IMG/VR virus record: IMGVR_UViG_3300032278_004255
Span: 1-51,200 of that record
From: a virus
Direction: 5' to 3' (one strand)
DNA: 51,200 nucleotides
Shown here: piece by piece, positions 21,780 through 29,294 of the stretch
How the letters are laid out: each line of letters starts with the position of its first letter
Numbering within the stretch: position 1 is the stretch's first letter
Program-made: the position numbers and the translations under genes
Notes under the pieces: model-generated
Seen by the model: the letters and a program-made list of their open reading frames with translations, nothing else
What the model was told of the DNA's origin: nothing
The model's database searches: none

Positions 21780-22756
21780 TCCCAGGGTGGCTCGCCTCGA
21801 TGCGTGGCCCGGGCCTCGGCCCGAAAGTCGTGTTCGGAACGACGTCTGGAGACACCGGCTTCCTCAGCTGCGCTGCGCTCGCGCGTGACCTGGGGACGTC
21901 GGAGCGGAGCGTCCGGCGCTGGGCCGAGGAGCTGGCCGACCGCGGGCTCTGGGAGCTGAACCAGGCCGGGCGGCAGGGGTTCGAGTTTGTACTACTCGTG
22001 GACAGGAAATCCGGACAGCCTGTCCGGACGAGCGAGACCGGTCGTCCGGACAATCTGTCCGGACGAGGCCTCCCCGATACCCGGACAGACTGTCCGGATG
22101 AGTCGACCGGACAATCTGTCCGGACAACCGCCACCGAAATCCGGACAGCCTGTCCGGACGAGCGACCCGCGGAAACGCCTCGACCGGACAGCCTGTCCGG
22201 ATATCCGCCCGGCGGCGGCGGGGGCGGCGCCGCGCCCACCTCTTCCCTAGATCAGGATCCTTCGGATCCTCCCCCCCCTATAGTCCCCCCCCTCCCCGCC
22301 GAGGCCGCTGCGGAGCGGAGCCGTGGTGGTGGTGGCGAGGTCGACTTCGATGCCGCAGCAGCCGAGCGAGACCGGCTCGCGCTGGCGTCGAAGTCGGCGA
22401 TGAAGCGGGTCATCGAGGCTCGGGGCGGCGAGTACCAGCGGGACGACCGCGAGCAGCACCTCGAGGTCGGCACCACCGCGGCGGCCTACGCGGAGAAGCA
22501 CGGGCTCGAGCTGCGCGAGGTCCTCGACGTCTGGGCGAAGCGCTGGATCGAGACCGTCAAGGTCCGTAGCGCGAGGTCATGGGCGACGTTCGTCGCCGCT
22601 GAGGTGAGCGGGGCGCCGTGGCGGAAGCAGCGTGGTCGGGAGGATGGCTACCAGCGCGCCCCTGCCCCGGCGCACTGGCAGACGGGAGACAGGGATTTCG
22701 GAGACGGGGACATCCCGGCTTCCGAGGAGGACCAACGGGTGATCAAGTATGGATGA
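21767..22756 (+). CDS. replication initiator (lambda O-like) with internal origin
   Basis: A 329-residue protein starting at GTG 21767 after GGGAGGT. Residues 30-72 form a winged-helix DNA-binding domain (FLSCAALARDLGTSERSVRR, then WAEELADRGLWELNQ). Residues 82-145 are encoded by six palindromic DNA repeats and read as a low-complexity linker (SGQPVRTSETG, RPDNLSGRG). A Pro-rich stretch (about 160-180) and a C-terminal helical domain (KRVIEARGGEY, LREVLDVWAKRWIETV) follow, probably binding the helicase loader encoded next. The design (N-terminal DNA binding, iterons inside the gene, C-terminal partner contact) matches lambda O. Overlaps the loader gene by 8 bases. Confidence 0.82.
   Translation: MRVLIPGWLASMRGPGLGPKVVFGTTSGDTGFLSCAALARDLGTSERSVRRWAEELADRGLWELNQAGRQGFEFVLLVDRKSGQPVRTSETGRPDNLSGRGLPDTRTDCPDESTGQSVRTTATEIRTACPDERPAETPRPDSLSGYPPGGGGGGAAPTSSLDQDPSDPPPPIVPPLPAEAAAERSRGGGGEVDFDAAAAERDRLALASKSAMKRVIEARGGEYQRDDREQHLEVGTTAAAYAEKHGLELREVLDVWAKRWIETVKVRSARSWATFVAAEVSGAPWRKQRGREDGYQRAPAPAHWQTGDRDFGDGDIPASEEDQRVIKYG
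22011..22200. repeat. six palindromic iterons, probable replication origin
   Basis: Six copies of CCGGACA-NNN-TGTCCGG at 22011-22027, 22046-22062, 22081-22097, 22107-22123, 22141-22157 and 22184-22200. Every 7-base arm is exact and only the central three bases vary (GCC, ATC, GAC, ATC, GCC, GCC). Start-to-start spacings are 35, 35, 26, 34 and 43. They lie inside the initiator gene and upstream of the loader gene, as the lambda origin does inside O. Confidence 0.85.
22254..22298. repeat. hairpin and poly-C tracts beside the iterons
   Basis: AGGATCC-TTC-GGATCCT (22254-22270) is a perfect 7-bp hairpin, followed by C8 (22271-22278), TATAGT and another C8 (22285-22292). The minus strand is therefore G-rich enough for a quadruplex. 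In the protein it only encodes a Pro-rich linker. It may assist strand opening or fork arrest at the origin, which is inference. Confidence 0.5.
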
Positions 22757-23411
22757 GCCGCAGGACATCAGCGATGCGCTCCAGCGCGTCCTCGCTCGAG
22801 GTCGAGAGACGCTCGCCAGCGAGGAGGAGATCAGAGCGTGGGAGCTTCACCAGGACCGAAGGGACCGGCGCGACCGGCTCGCCGCCTCGGGCGTCGATGA
22901 GCGCCTCGATGCTGCCGGCGCGGCGGCTCTACTCGACGACCGCATGTGGGACACACGCGCCCTCCGGCTGGTTCGTGCCTGGATCGCCTCACCCCGTCCG
23001 GCACTCATGCTCCTCGGAGACCCGGGGCAGGGAAAGACCGTCGCTGCGGCCTGGGCCCTGTCGCGCTGTGCCGGTCGCTACATTCGAGCCAACGAGCTGT
23101 GCGAGCTCAGAGCTTCTCGGTGGCGAGGCCGCGACCGCTACCAGAAGCACCTGACGACCGAGCTGCTCGTCATCGACGAGCTCGGCACCGAGGCCGACAT
23201 CTCGCTTGCTGCTCCCACTCTGCAGGATGTCATCGACGCGCGGCAGCGTCTCCCGCGGCGAACCCTGCTCCTGGGCAACGACCTCGACCTGGTGGCTCGC
23301 TACGACGCGCGCACTCTCGACCGCCTCGGCATCGAGGGGGACGACCACGGGATCGCCATCCTTCGCACCCTCCGCGGCCCATCGCTTCGTGTGGGGGCCC
23401 GTGCCCGCTGA
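22749..23411 (+). CDS. DnaC-like helicase loader ATPase
   Basis: A 220-residue AAA+ protein of the DnaC/IstB type. Walker A GDPGQGKT at residues 90-97, Walker B LLVIDE at 139-144, and sensor-1-like LLLGNDLDL near 197. The N-terminal 80 residues are helical and would contact the replicative helicase. It replaces lambda P by function, loading host DnaB at the iteron origin with the initiator. ATG 22749 overlaps the initiator end by 8 bases. Confidence 0.85.
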   Translation: MDEPQDISDALQRVLARGRETLASEEEIRAWELHQDRRDRRDRLAASGVDERLDAAGAAALLDDRMWDTRALRLVRAWIASPRPALMLLGDPGQGKTVAAAWALSRCAGRYIRANELCELRASRWRGRDRYQKHLTTELLVIDELGTEADISLAAPTLQDVIDARQRLPRRTLLLGNDLDLVARYDARTLDRLGIEGDDHGIAILRTLRGPSLRVGARAR

Positions 23412-23775
23412 CTTCCCCTACGAGCGCCACGTGGACGCTGCCGAGCAGGAGCGCTACCGCCGGGCCGGCAGGTCGGCCGGCCAGCCCGAGCGACTCCGGC
23501 AGCTCCTCGCTCGCGGCAGTGAGCTCGCGTCCGACGCCCACGCGCCGCCCGGTCGGCCGGTGCAGAGCGGGTCCGCGTGGCTCGACCGGCGGCACCTCTC
23601 CGAGGACCACGAGCGGCTCTCGCCCTGGGTCCCGGCGAACGAGCGCGAGCTGAAGTCGGGCGCGCACCTTGGCGAGGTGACCGGGGGTTGGGTGTGCCTC
23701 GCGCGCAACCTCGAGACCGGCCCCCGCGAGCTCGTGCTCGCGCTCGAGTACGCCGGCCGCGCGGAGGTCGCGTGA
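23401..23775 (+). CDS. unknown middle protein
   Basis: A 124-residue protein starting at GTG 23401, inside the end of the loader gene. Arg/Ala/Gly-rich N-terminal half (RYRRAGRSAGQPERLRQLLA), then AWLDRRHLSEDHERLSPWVP and a beta-rich C-terminus (GGWVCLARNLETGPRELVLA). No family recognised. Confidence 0.58.
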   Translation: MPADFPYERHVDAAEQERYRRAGRSAGQPERLRQLLARGSELASDAHAPPGRPVQSGSAWLDRRHLSEDHERLSPWVPANERELKSGAHLGEVTGGWVCLARNLETGPRELVLALEYAGRAEVA

Positions 23776-24020
23776 ACACCGACTCGGTCACTCGGACCCT
23801 GGTGTCCCGACTCCGTGCGCTCGAGTACCTGGCGTCCGTCGAGACCAGCCGAGGCGTCGAGGTGGTCGCCGTGCGTCACCCGCAGACGCGCGTCCACGGT
23901 GAGCCCTGGCTGGTCGCCCTCATCTCCACCGCGGACTGGTCGGTCGACTACGCCGTGCCGGTCTACCGGTCTGCCATCGAGGGGGCCGTCGCCGGTGTGC
24001 TGGACGGGGGACGCCGGTGA
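23772..24020 (+). CDS. unknown small protein
   Basis: An 82-residue protein, GTG 23772 overlapping the previous stop (GTGA). One helix (TLVSRLRALEYLASVE), then strands VEVVAVRHPQTR and PWLVALISTADWSV and a C-terminal helix: a compact alpha-beta fold. Unrecognised. Confidence 0.55.
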   Translation: MNTDSVTRTLVSRLRALEYLASVETSRGVEVVAVRHPQTRVHGEPWLVALISTADWSVDYAVPVYRSAIEGAVAGVLDGGRR

Positions 24021-24253
24021 GGCCTGCACCGCCGATCATCGTGAGTCTTGAGCAGGGGCTCGTCGTGGTCCGCATCGGAGTCCTCAGCCTCCACATGTGC
24101 CCGAAGAAGGCGATGGAGGTCGCGAGCTCCATCGCGCACATCAGCTCGGCGGCGCTGGCGGAGGCCGAGGAGCACGCCAGGCTCGCCAAGGAGATCGCAG
24201 CGACGGCCCTCCACGATGCGGTACGGGCGCGCGGCGACGCGGAGGACGAGTAG
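24017..24253 (+). CDS. unknown small protein
   Basis: A 78-residue protein with a beta-rich N-terminus (IIVSLEQGLVVVRIGVLSLH) and a long C-terminal helix rich in Ala and Glu. GTG 24017 overlaps the previous stop (GTGA). It ends directly before the gene at 24254. Unrecognised. Confidence 0.55.
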   Translation: MRPAPPIIVSLEQGLVVVRIGVLSLHMCPKKAMEVASSIAHISSAALAEAEEHARLAKEIAATALHDAVRARGDAEDE

Positions 24254-24901
24254 GTGATCTTCCTGACGGCGGTCGAGGAGCTCCAGGCGTGCCTCTCGGG
24301 GGAGCTCGAGGGGTGGATGGGCGCGCGCTCGTGGCTGGGCGCCTACGTCGACTATGGAGCGGGCGGCGCCCCATCGGGTGGGGACGACAACACCGAGCCG
24401 ACCGCGGCCGCCCTACATGCGGCGCGCGTCATGGACCTCGTCGAGCGCACCCTGCGCGCGCTCCCTCGGTCGCAGGCGGAGATCCTCGTGGAGCGCTACC
24501 GGCCCCGCGGGCCCTACGCGCCCCTGGGGCTTCGCCAGCACTTCGGCGAGCTCGCGCCTGTTGTGGTCCTGCTCGCCTCGCACGCCGAACTCGCCGCGGC
24601 GCTCCTCGAGCACGTCGAGGATGAGGACCTGAGGCGCTGGATGCGCCCCAAGCGAGGTCAGACGTCGAGGGAGGGGCTCGACGCCCTCGGGGGCGCCGAG
24701 CTGCTGCGATTCGTCGTGCGTGGAGCCACGTCCTCGCGTGACCTGCGGCGCCTCGTGAAGTCCGTCCACGGTCACGCAGGGGCCGCTCTCCAAGATGCGC
24801 TCGTGGCCTACCGTGAAGAGCACGAACGCCAGCGCCGAGAGGGTAGGGAGCGGACGCCCTCACGTGCGGCACGTCTCCGAGCGGCCCTGGGGGTCGGGTG
24901 A
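24254..24901 (+). CDS. unknown protein in late-regulator position
   Basis: A 215-residue, mostly helical protein. The segment RVMDLVERTLRALPRSQAEI, then LVERYRPRG, recalls sigma-like or RinA/ArpU-type late regulators, in which a helix of this kind precedes a DNA-binding motif. The likeness is weak. Residues 130-200 are basic and helical. GTG 24254 abuts the previous stop. Being almost the last gene before the late region makes a late-transcription activator or antiterminator plausible, but this is positional inference. Confidence 0.5.
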   Translation: MIFLTAVEELQACLSGELEGWMGARSWLGAYVDYGAGGAPSGGDDNTEPTAAALHAARVMDLVERTLRALPRSQAEILVERYRPRGPYAPLGLRQHFGELAPVVVLLASHAELAAALLEHVEDEDLRRWMRPKRGQTSREGLDALGGAELLRFVVRGATSSRDLRRLVKSVHGHAGAALQDALVAYREEHERQRREGRERTPSRAARLRAALGVG

Positions 24902-25254
24902 AGGCCTCAGCGGAAAGGGTAGCGGTCGCGGAGGCCGTGGAGATGCTCGGGGCGCCCGACGCGCGCTGGCTGCGCAGGGTCTTGCGGCGGCGGGCGCGGA
25001 CGTGTGGCGCGGAACTCCTGATCAACGAGACTCCCGCGGCCGCTCGGCCGACGTACGTGGTCGACATGGATGCCGTGAGCCAGCACTGCCCCGACCTGAT
25101 CAGCGTCGAGTTCCGCGTCGCTCGCGCGTTGCGGTCGGAGGCGCTCTCGAACCGCACGCAGCTGCGCGCCATCGAGGGCCGTCTCGAGGCGATGCAGGAG
25201 CAGCTCAACATCCTGACCGAGTGCGTCCGGCAGATGCGCCATAGCCCCCGGTGA
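24898..25254 (+). CDS. unknown protein with C-terminal coiled coil
   Basis: A 118-residue protein. Residues 8-60 (AVAEAVEMLGAPDARWLRRV, ELLINETPAA and TYVVDMDAV) could be a degenerate winged helix. Residues 85-112 form a heptad-like helix (LRAIEGRLEAMQEQLNILTE). GTG 24898 overlaps the previous stop by four bases. It may be a DNA-binding dimer acting with its upstream neighbour. Confidence 0.52.
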   Translation: MKASAERVAVAEAVEMLGAPDARWLRRVLRRRARTCGAELLINETPAAARPTYVVDMDAVSQHCPDLISVEFRVARALRSEALSNRTQLRAIEGRLEAMQEQLNILTECVRQMRHSPR

Positions 25255-25379
25255 ACGACCACCAGCGATTTCTGGCGATCTTTCTACGGCCCGGAAATCA
25301 CGGGGCTTTCGCCTCTATCCGTAGCGGGTGAAGGGCCAAAATGGTCCTTCTGTGGCCCATCGCTGCACCATAAGGGTAG
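25255..25379 (+). promoter_or_regulatory. non-coding spacer before the late genes
   Basis: 125 bases without a gene and with lower G+C. CTACGG (about 25285) pairs with CCGTAG (about 25318), and GGGCCA pairs with TGGCCC (about 25333-25358), so the leader could fold. No good sigma-70 promoter was found. It is the natural place for a late promoter or antitermination site. Confidence 0.4.
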
Positions 25380-26102
25380 ATGCGCTTCACCGTGGACACG
25401 AGCGAGCTCGCTCACCTCGAAGCTGCGCTGGGGCAGCTCTCTCGGAGGGCAATCCCCTACGCGGCGCGAAACACGCTCAACGCGGCCGCCTTCGAGGGGC
25501 GCCGAGCGTGGGTCGCCCAGGTCGAGAAGTCGTTCACGCTGCGGAACAAGTGGACGGCTCGGTCTCTTCGAGTGGTGAAGGCTCGCGGGACCACCATGCG
25601 GGCGATGAGGGCTACGCTCGGCAGCGTGGCCCCCTACATGGCCACCCAGGAGAAGGGCGGCGTGCTGCGCCGCACCGGAAAGCACGGCGTCTCGATCCCG
25701 ACATCCGTGGCGTCTGGAGAGGGCCGCGGCGCCCGCCCGCGCCGCCGGCTGGTTCGGAGGCCGAATCGTCTGCCGAACATTCAGCTCGGCGCCCGAGGGC
25801 TGAGCACGATGTCGAAGCGACAGCGCAACGCGGTCGCAATCTCGCTCGCTCAGCGTGCGGGGAGGAAGTTCGTCTTCCTCGAGTTGGAGAAGCGGAGGGG
25901 CATCTTCCGGATCTCCGGCGGGAAGCGCCGGCCGCGGTTGGACCTCGTCTGGGATCTCACCCACCCCACCGTGCGCATCCCCGAAAGCAACACGCTCGAG
26001 CGCAGCTTGCGCTCGATTCTCCCCACCCTCCCGCGGCTTCAGGAGAAGGCCCTGATGGACCAGATCGCCTTCGTCATGAAGCTGCGCTCGGGCCGCCGGT
26101 AG
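25380..26102 (+). CDS. phage structural protein, possibly minor tail (gpZ-like)
   Basis: A 240-residue basic protein. The N-terminus (LEAALGQLSRRAIPYAARNT, then LNAAAFEGRRAW) resembles tail-completion/minor tail proteins of the lambda Z or HK97 gp10 kind, which cap the tail tube; KSFTLRNKWTARSL and YMATQEKGG also fit. Its place before the terminase instead of beside the tail genes is unusual. ATG 25380 after AAGGG. Alternative: a head-morphogenesis protein. Confidence 0.5.
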   Translation: MRFTVDTSELAHLEAALGQLSRRAIPYAARNTLNAAAFEGRRAWVAQVEKSFTLRNKWTARSLRVVKARGTTMRAMRATLGSVAPYMATQEKGGVLRRTGKHGVSIPTSVASGEGRGARPRRRLVRRPNRLPNIQLGARGLSTMSKRQRNAVAISLAQRAGRKFVFLELEKRRGIFRISGGKRRPRLDLVWDLTHPTVRIPESNTLERSLRSILPTLPRLQEKALMDQIAFVMKLRSGRR

Positions 26103-26336
26103 GTCTGCATCCCTCGCACGCGTCTCGTCGCGCCGGCCTGACTGGCCGCACTCGCGGTCTTTCGCCGCCTCCCACCCACCCCCCTGCCCAGCGCGCTACA
26201 GTCGGAGCGGATGTCAACGGGTCCTGTGGGATACCCCTCCCCCACCGCGGTTTATTTTCACCACCGCCGCCCTCGCACAAACTCTGATCGTTGAACCGAA
26301 TTGAACCTTCGGCCGGGCGGGGGTTGAACCGCCGCC
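26103..26336. promoter_or_regulatory. non-coding region before terminase with TTGAACC repeats, candidate cos/packaging site
   Basis: 234 bases without a gene. Three direct copies of TTGAACC lie at 26291-26297, 26301-26307 and 26324-26330, just before the small-terminase start. A patch with TTTATTTT (about 26250-26258) and a hairpin CGGCC-TGACT-GGCCG (about 26133-26147) precede them. Lambda-like phages carry cos and the small-terminase binding sites at this position. Confidence 0.5.
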
Positions 26337-27038
26337 ATGCCCCGTCTGGTCACCCGCTCCGAACTCGCGCGCATCGCTGGCGTCTCGCCGGCCGCCATCA
26401 CCAAGGCCTGCAAGGCGAGCCTGAGCGAGGGGTGTGTCGGCAAGCGGATCGACCTCGATCACCCGGTGGTCGTCAAGTACCTCCGGAAGAAGGGCGTCGC
26501 GCCGACCTCGGACACGGTTTCGGCGCCGGCGGCGCGGTCGAAGCCGACGAAGCGCCGACCTCGATCAGCCAAGAAGCCAGCCGGGAAGAAGCCGCCCCAG
26601 CGACCGCCGAAGAAGAAGAGCTCCGCCAGCGCGGCCTCTCCGACCGACGTTCCCGACGTCACGGACGACGACATCGAGGCCTACGCCCACATGTCGCTCG
26701 ACGAGCTCGTGGAGCGCTTCGGGACGGCGACGGCGTTCAAGGACTGGCTCGACTCTCGGAAAACCATCGAGGACATCCGGCAGAAGACGCTGAAGAACAA
26801 CGAGATCGATGGGCGACTCATCAGCCGGGACCTCGTCCGAGCTCACGTCTTCGGCGCCATCGAGTCCGGAAACCGTCGGCTGCTGGGCGACTCCCCGAAG
26901 ACCATCGCCCGTCGTCTCTACGCGCTCGCGAAGAACGGCACGCCCGTCGAAGAGGCCGAGGCCATCGTGCGCGAGATCATCTCCAGCCAGCTCGCGCCGG
27001 TGAAGGCGCAGGCGGCGCGGGCGCTGCGGAATGCTTGA
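26337..27038 (+). CDS. terminase small subunit (Nu1-like)
   Basis: A 233-residue protein with an N-terminal HTH (LVTRSELARIAGVSPAAITK, residues 4-23), a Lys/Pro-rich linker (about 65-100) and a C-terminal helical region (DAIEAYAH-like start at about 112, SLDELVERFG, KTIEDIRQKTLKNNEIDGRL, HVFGAIESGNRRLL). It recognises the packaging site and hands DNA to the large subunit. ATG 26337 has only a weak ribosome site. It overlaps the large-subunit gene by 8 bases. Confidence 0.8.
   Translation: MPRLVTRSELARIAGVSPAAITKACKASLSEGCVGKRIDLDHPVVVKYLRKKGVAPTSDTVSAPAARSKPTKRRPRSAKKPAGKKPPQRPPKKKSSASAASPTDVPDVTDDDIEAYAHMSLDELVERFGTATAFKDWLDSRKTIEDIRQKTLKNNEIDGRLISRDLVRAHVFGAIESGNRRLLGDSPKTIARRLYALAKNGTPVEEAEAIVREIISSQLAPVKAQAARALRNA
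27031..27038 (+). other. terS-terL start-stop overlap
   Basis: The last codons of the small-subunit gene contain the ATG of terL (27031), with the small-subunit stop at 27036-27038. No separate ribosome site is visible, so terL is probably translated by coupling. Confidence 0.6.
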
Positions 27039-29034
27039 CCTGGACATCGACGAGGGCGGCGAGAAGCTGTCCGACGAGGAGTGGCTGGCGCGGCAGTTCG
27101 AGGAGCTCACCACCGAGCTCGAGGTGCTCACGCCGTCCCAGTGGGCCGAGAAGAAGCGCTACCTCCCCTCGGAGGTCACGCCGCTGCCGGGCTACTACCG
27201 CTTCGAGGTCGCGCCCTACCTGCGCGAGGTCGTGGATTGCCTCGGGGTCGACTCGCCCGTACGCGAGCTCGCCTTCATGAAGGGCGTCCAAATCTGCGCC
27301 ACCGTCGGGGTGCTCGAGAACGCCATCGGCTACTTCATCGACCACGTGAAGACGGCGCCGGTGATGCTGGTCACCGCCGACGCCGAGCTCGTGAAGCTCC
27401 GGATGGAGAGCTACGTGATGCCGATGCTCCGGTACTCGGGGCTCGACCACCTCATCCGCAGCAACGACGAGAGGAACCCTCGGAAGACCGGTCGGACCGA
27501 CAAGAAGATCGAGTGGATGGGCGGCGGGTTCCTGATCCCGTTCGGCGCGCAGAACGCCAACAAGCTCCGCTCTGTGTCGATCCAGGTGCTCCTCAGGGAC
27601 GAGATCGACGGGTGGCCGGACATCGTCGGCAAGGACGGCGACCCGGTGAAGCTCAGCGGAGACCGGACGGCGTCCTTCGAGTCCTCGCGGAAGATCGCCG
27701 ACATCTCCACCCCGCTCATCAAGGGGCAGTCGAAGATCTCGGAGCGGTTCGCGCGCGGAGATCAGCGGCGGTACTTCGTCTGCTGCCTGAGCTGCGGATT
27801 CCCGCAGGTTCTTCGCTGGCGGCGCGAGGACCCAGAGACGGGTGAGCTCAGCGGCATCGTCTGGGAGATGAACGGCGGCCGGCTGGTCGCCGACTCGGTT
27901 CGCTACCGCTGCGCGAACTGCGGGCACGACCACGTCAACGACGACAAGACGAAGCTGCTCTCGCCGGACTACGGCGCGGAGTGGCGCCCGACCGCGGAAC
28001 CGGTGAGCCCGCAGGTGCGGAGCTACCACCTGTCCGCGCTCTACTCGCCGGTCGGCATGCAGACCTGGGCCGCCTGCGTTCAGAAGTGGCTCGACGCATG
28101 GGACGAGGAGCGCGGCCGGCCGCGGGACCTCGGCAAGCTCCAGGTCTTCTACAACAACGTCCTCGGCGAGCCGTTCGAGCTCCGCGGGGACAAGCTGCGG
28201 TTCGAGGCTGTCTCGAGCCACCGCCGTGCGGAGTACCGGTTCGGGCAGATCCCCAACCGCTTCGCCGCGACCTACGCAGGGAGTGAGATCGCGCTGCTCA
28301 CCTGCACGGTCGACGTCCACAAGCACGAGCTGCCCGTCGCGGTGATCGGCTGGACGCGAGGCGGGCGGGCGATCCTCGTCGATTACTGGCGCTTCGAGGG
28401 CGACACCGAGCAGCTCGACAACCCCGACACCTGGGGGCGGCTCCGGAAGCTGATCGAGACTCCGGGCCTGTACGTCGCCGACGACGGCAAGCGGTACAGC
28501 ATCGCGTGCACCCTCATCGACTCCGGCTACCGCACCGACGTCGTCTACCGGTTCTGCTCGGAGTACCAGGCCGGCGTGGCTCCCGTGAAGGGCCGCGACT
28601 CGGCGCCCAAGAGCGCCACCATCAAGCACTTCTCCGCCTACACGACGCCCGACGGCGTCACGGGCTACTCGGTCACCGTCGACCTCTACAAGGACCGATG
28701 GCACGGGGCCCTGCGGCGGTCATGGGACCGGCAGTCCCTCCAGCCGGCGCGTCACTTCAACGCGCCCCTCGACGCGACCGACGCCCAGCTGCGCGAGCTC
28801 ACCGTCGAGGTGAAGCAAGAGAAGATCGAGGCTCGCTCCGGTCGTCGCGTCGGGTTCCACTGGCACCGCCCGTCGGGCGCCGCGAACGAGCTGTGGGACC
28901 TGCTGATCTACGGCAGCGCGGCCCTGGACATCGTGGTGATGGAGGTCTGTCGCCACCAGCTCGGCATGGACCTCGCCAACGAGGTCGCCTTCTTCGACCT
29001 CGCCCTCGAGCAGCGGTTGTTCTTCCAGGAGTAG
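27031..29034 (+). CDS. terL: terminase large subunit, GpA family
   Basis: A 667-residue packaging motor ATPase and nuclease of the lambda gpA family. The expected Walker A position reads MKGVQICATVGVLENAIGYF (residues 85-104), without a classical GKT/S, as in a subgroup of this family. LLRDEIDGW is the Walker B-like region. A zinc module is formed by CCLSCG and YRCANCGHDH, and the C-terminal nuclease region contains TVDVHKHELPVAVIGW and TLIDSGYRTDVVY with acidic residues. Followed by a gpW-like and a portal gene in lambda order. Confidence 0.92.
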   Translation: MLDLDIDEGGEKLSDEEWLARQFEELTTELEVLTPSQWAEKKRYLPSEVTPLPGYYRFEVAPYLREVVDCLGVDSPVRELAFMKGVQICATVGVLENAIGYFIDHVKTAPVMLVTADAELVKLRMESYVMPMLRYSGLDHLIRSNDERNPRKTGRTDKKIEWMGGGFLIPFGAQNANKLRSVSIQVLLRDEIDGWPDIVGKDGDPVKLSGDRTASFESSRKIADISTPLIKGQSKISERFARGDQRRYFVCCLSCGFPQVLRWRREDPETGELSGIVWEMNGGRLVADSVRYRCANCGHDHVNDDKTKLLSPDYGAEWRPTAEPVSPQVRSYHLSALYSPVGMQTWAACVQKWLDAWDEERGRPRDLGKLQVFYNNVLGEPFELRGDKLRFEAVSSHRRAEYRFGQIPNRFAATYAGSEIALLTCTVDVHKHELPVAVIGWTRGGRAILVDYWRFEGDTEQLDNPDTWGRLRKLIETPGLYVADDGKRYSIACTLIDSGYRTDVVYRFCSEYQAGVAPVKGRDSAPKSATIKHFSAYTTPDGVTGYSVTVDLYKDRWHGALRRSWDRQSLQPARHFNAPLDATDAQLRELTVEVKQEKIEARSGRRVGFHWHRPSGAANELWDLLIYGSAALDIVVMEVCRHQLGMDLANEVAFFDLALEQRLFFQE

Positions 29035-29036
29035 CG

Positions 29037-29291
29037 ATGCCCGTCGATCGCGAGTGGCTCGACGACCGGATCGAGCGGACCAAGGCGATGATCATCGCGC
29101 ACGAGAACGCCATCGAGGCGCTCTCGGGCGGCGCCCAGATGTACCAGCTGGACACCGGTCAGACCCGGCAGATGGTCACGCGGGCGCAGCTCTCCCAGCT
29201 CCGGATGGCCCTCGACTCGCTCGAGAACCGGCTCTCGACCCTCTACGCGCGCCGCAACGGCGCCGGCCTGCACATCAAACCCGGCTTCTGA
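29037..29291 (+). CDS. gpW-like head-tail joining protein
   Basis: An 84-residue protein with two helices (AMIIAHENAIEALSGG and RAQLSQLRMALDSLENRL) around a short hairpin and a C-terminus YARRNGAGLHIKPGF. That tail resembles the end of lambda gpW, which fills the portal channel exit. The gene lies between terL and portal exactly as W does in lambda. ATG 29037. Confidence 0.72.
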   Translation: MPVDREWLDDRIERTKAMIIAHENAIEALSGGAQMYQLDTGQTRQMVTRAQLSQLRMALDSLENRLSTLYARRNGAGLHIKPGF

Positions 29292-29294
29292 ACC

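Noticed and set aside
22011-22200. CRISPR-like array
   Set aside because: Repeats are short palindromes (17 bases) with irregular 9-26 base gaps inside a coding frame, and there is no cas gene. Origin iterons explain them better.
26977-28704. 575-codon minus-strand frame under the large terminase
   Set aside because: Antisense shadow of terL with no motif and no plausible ribosome site.
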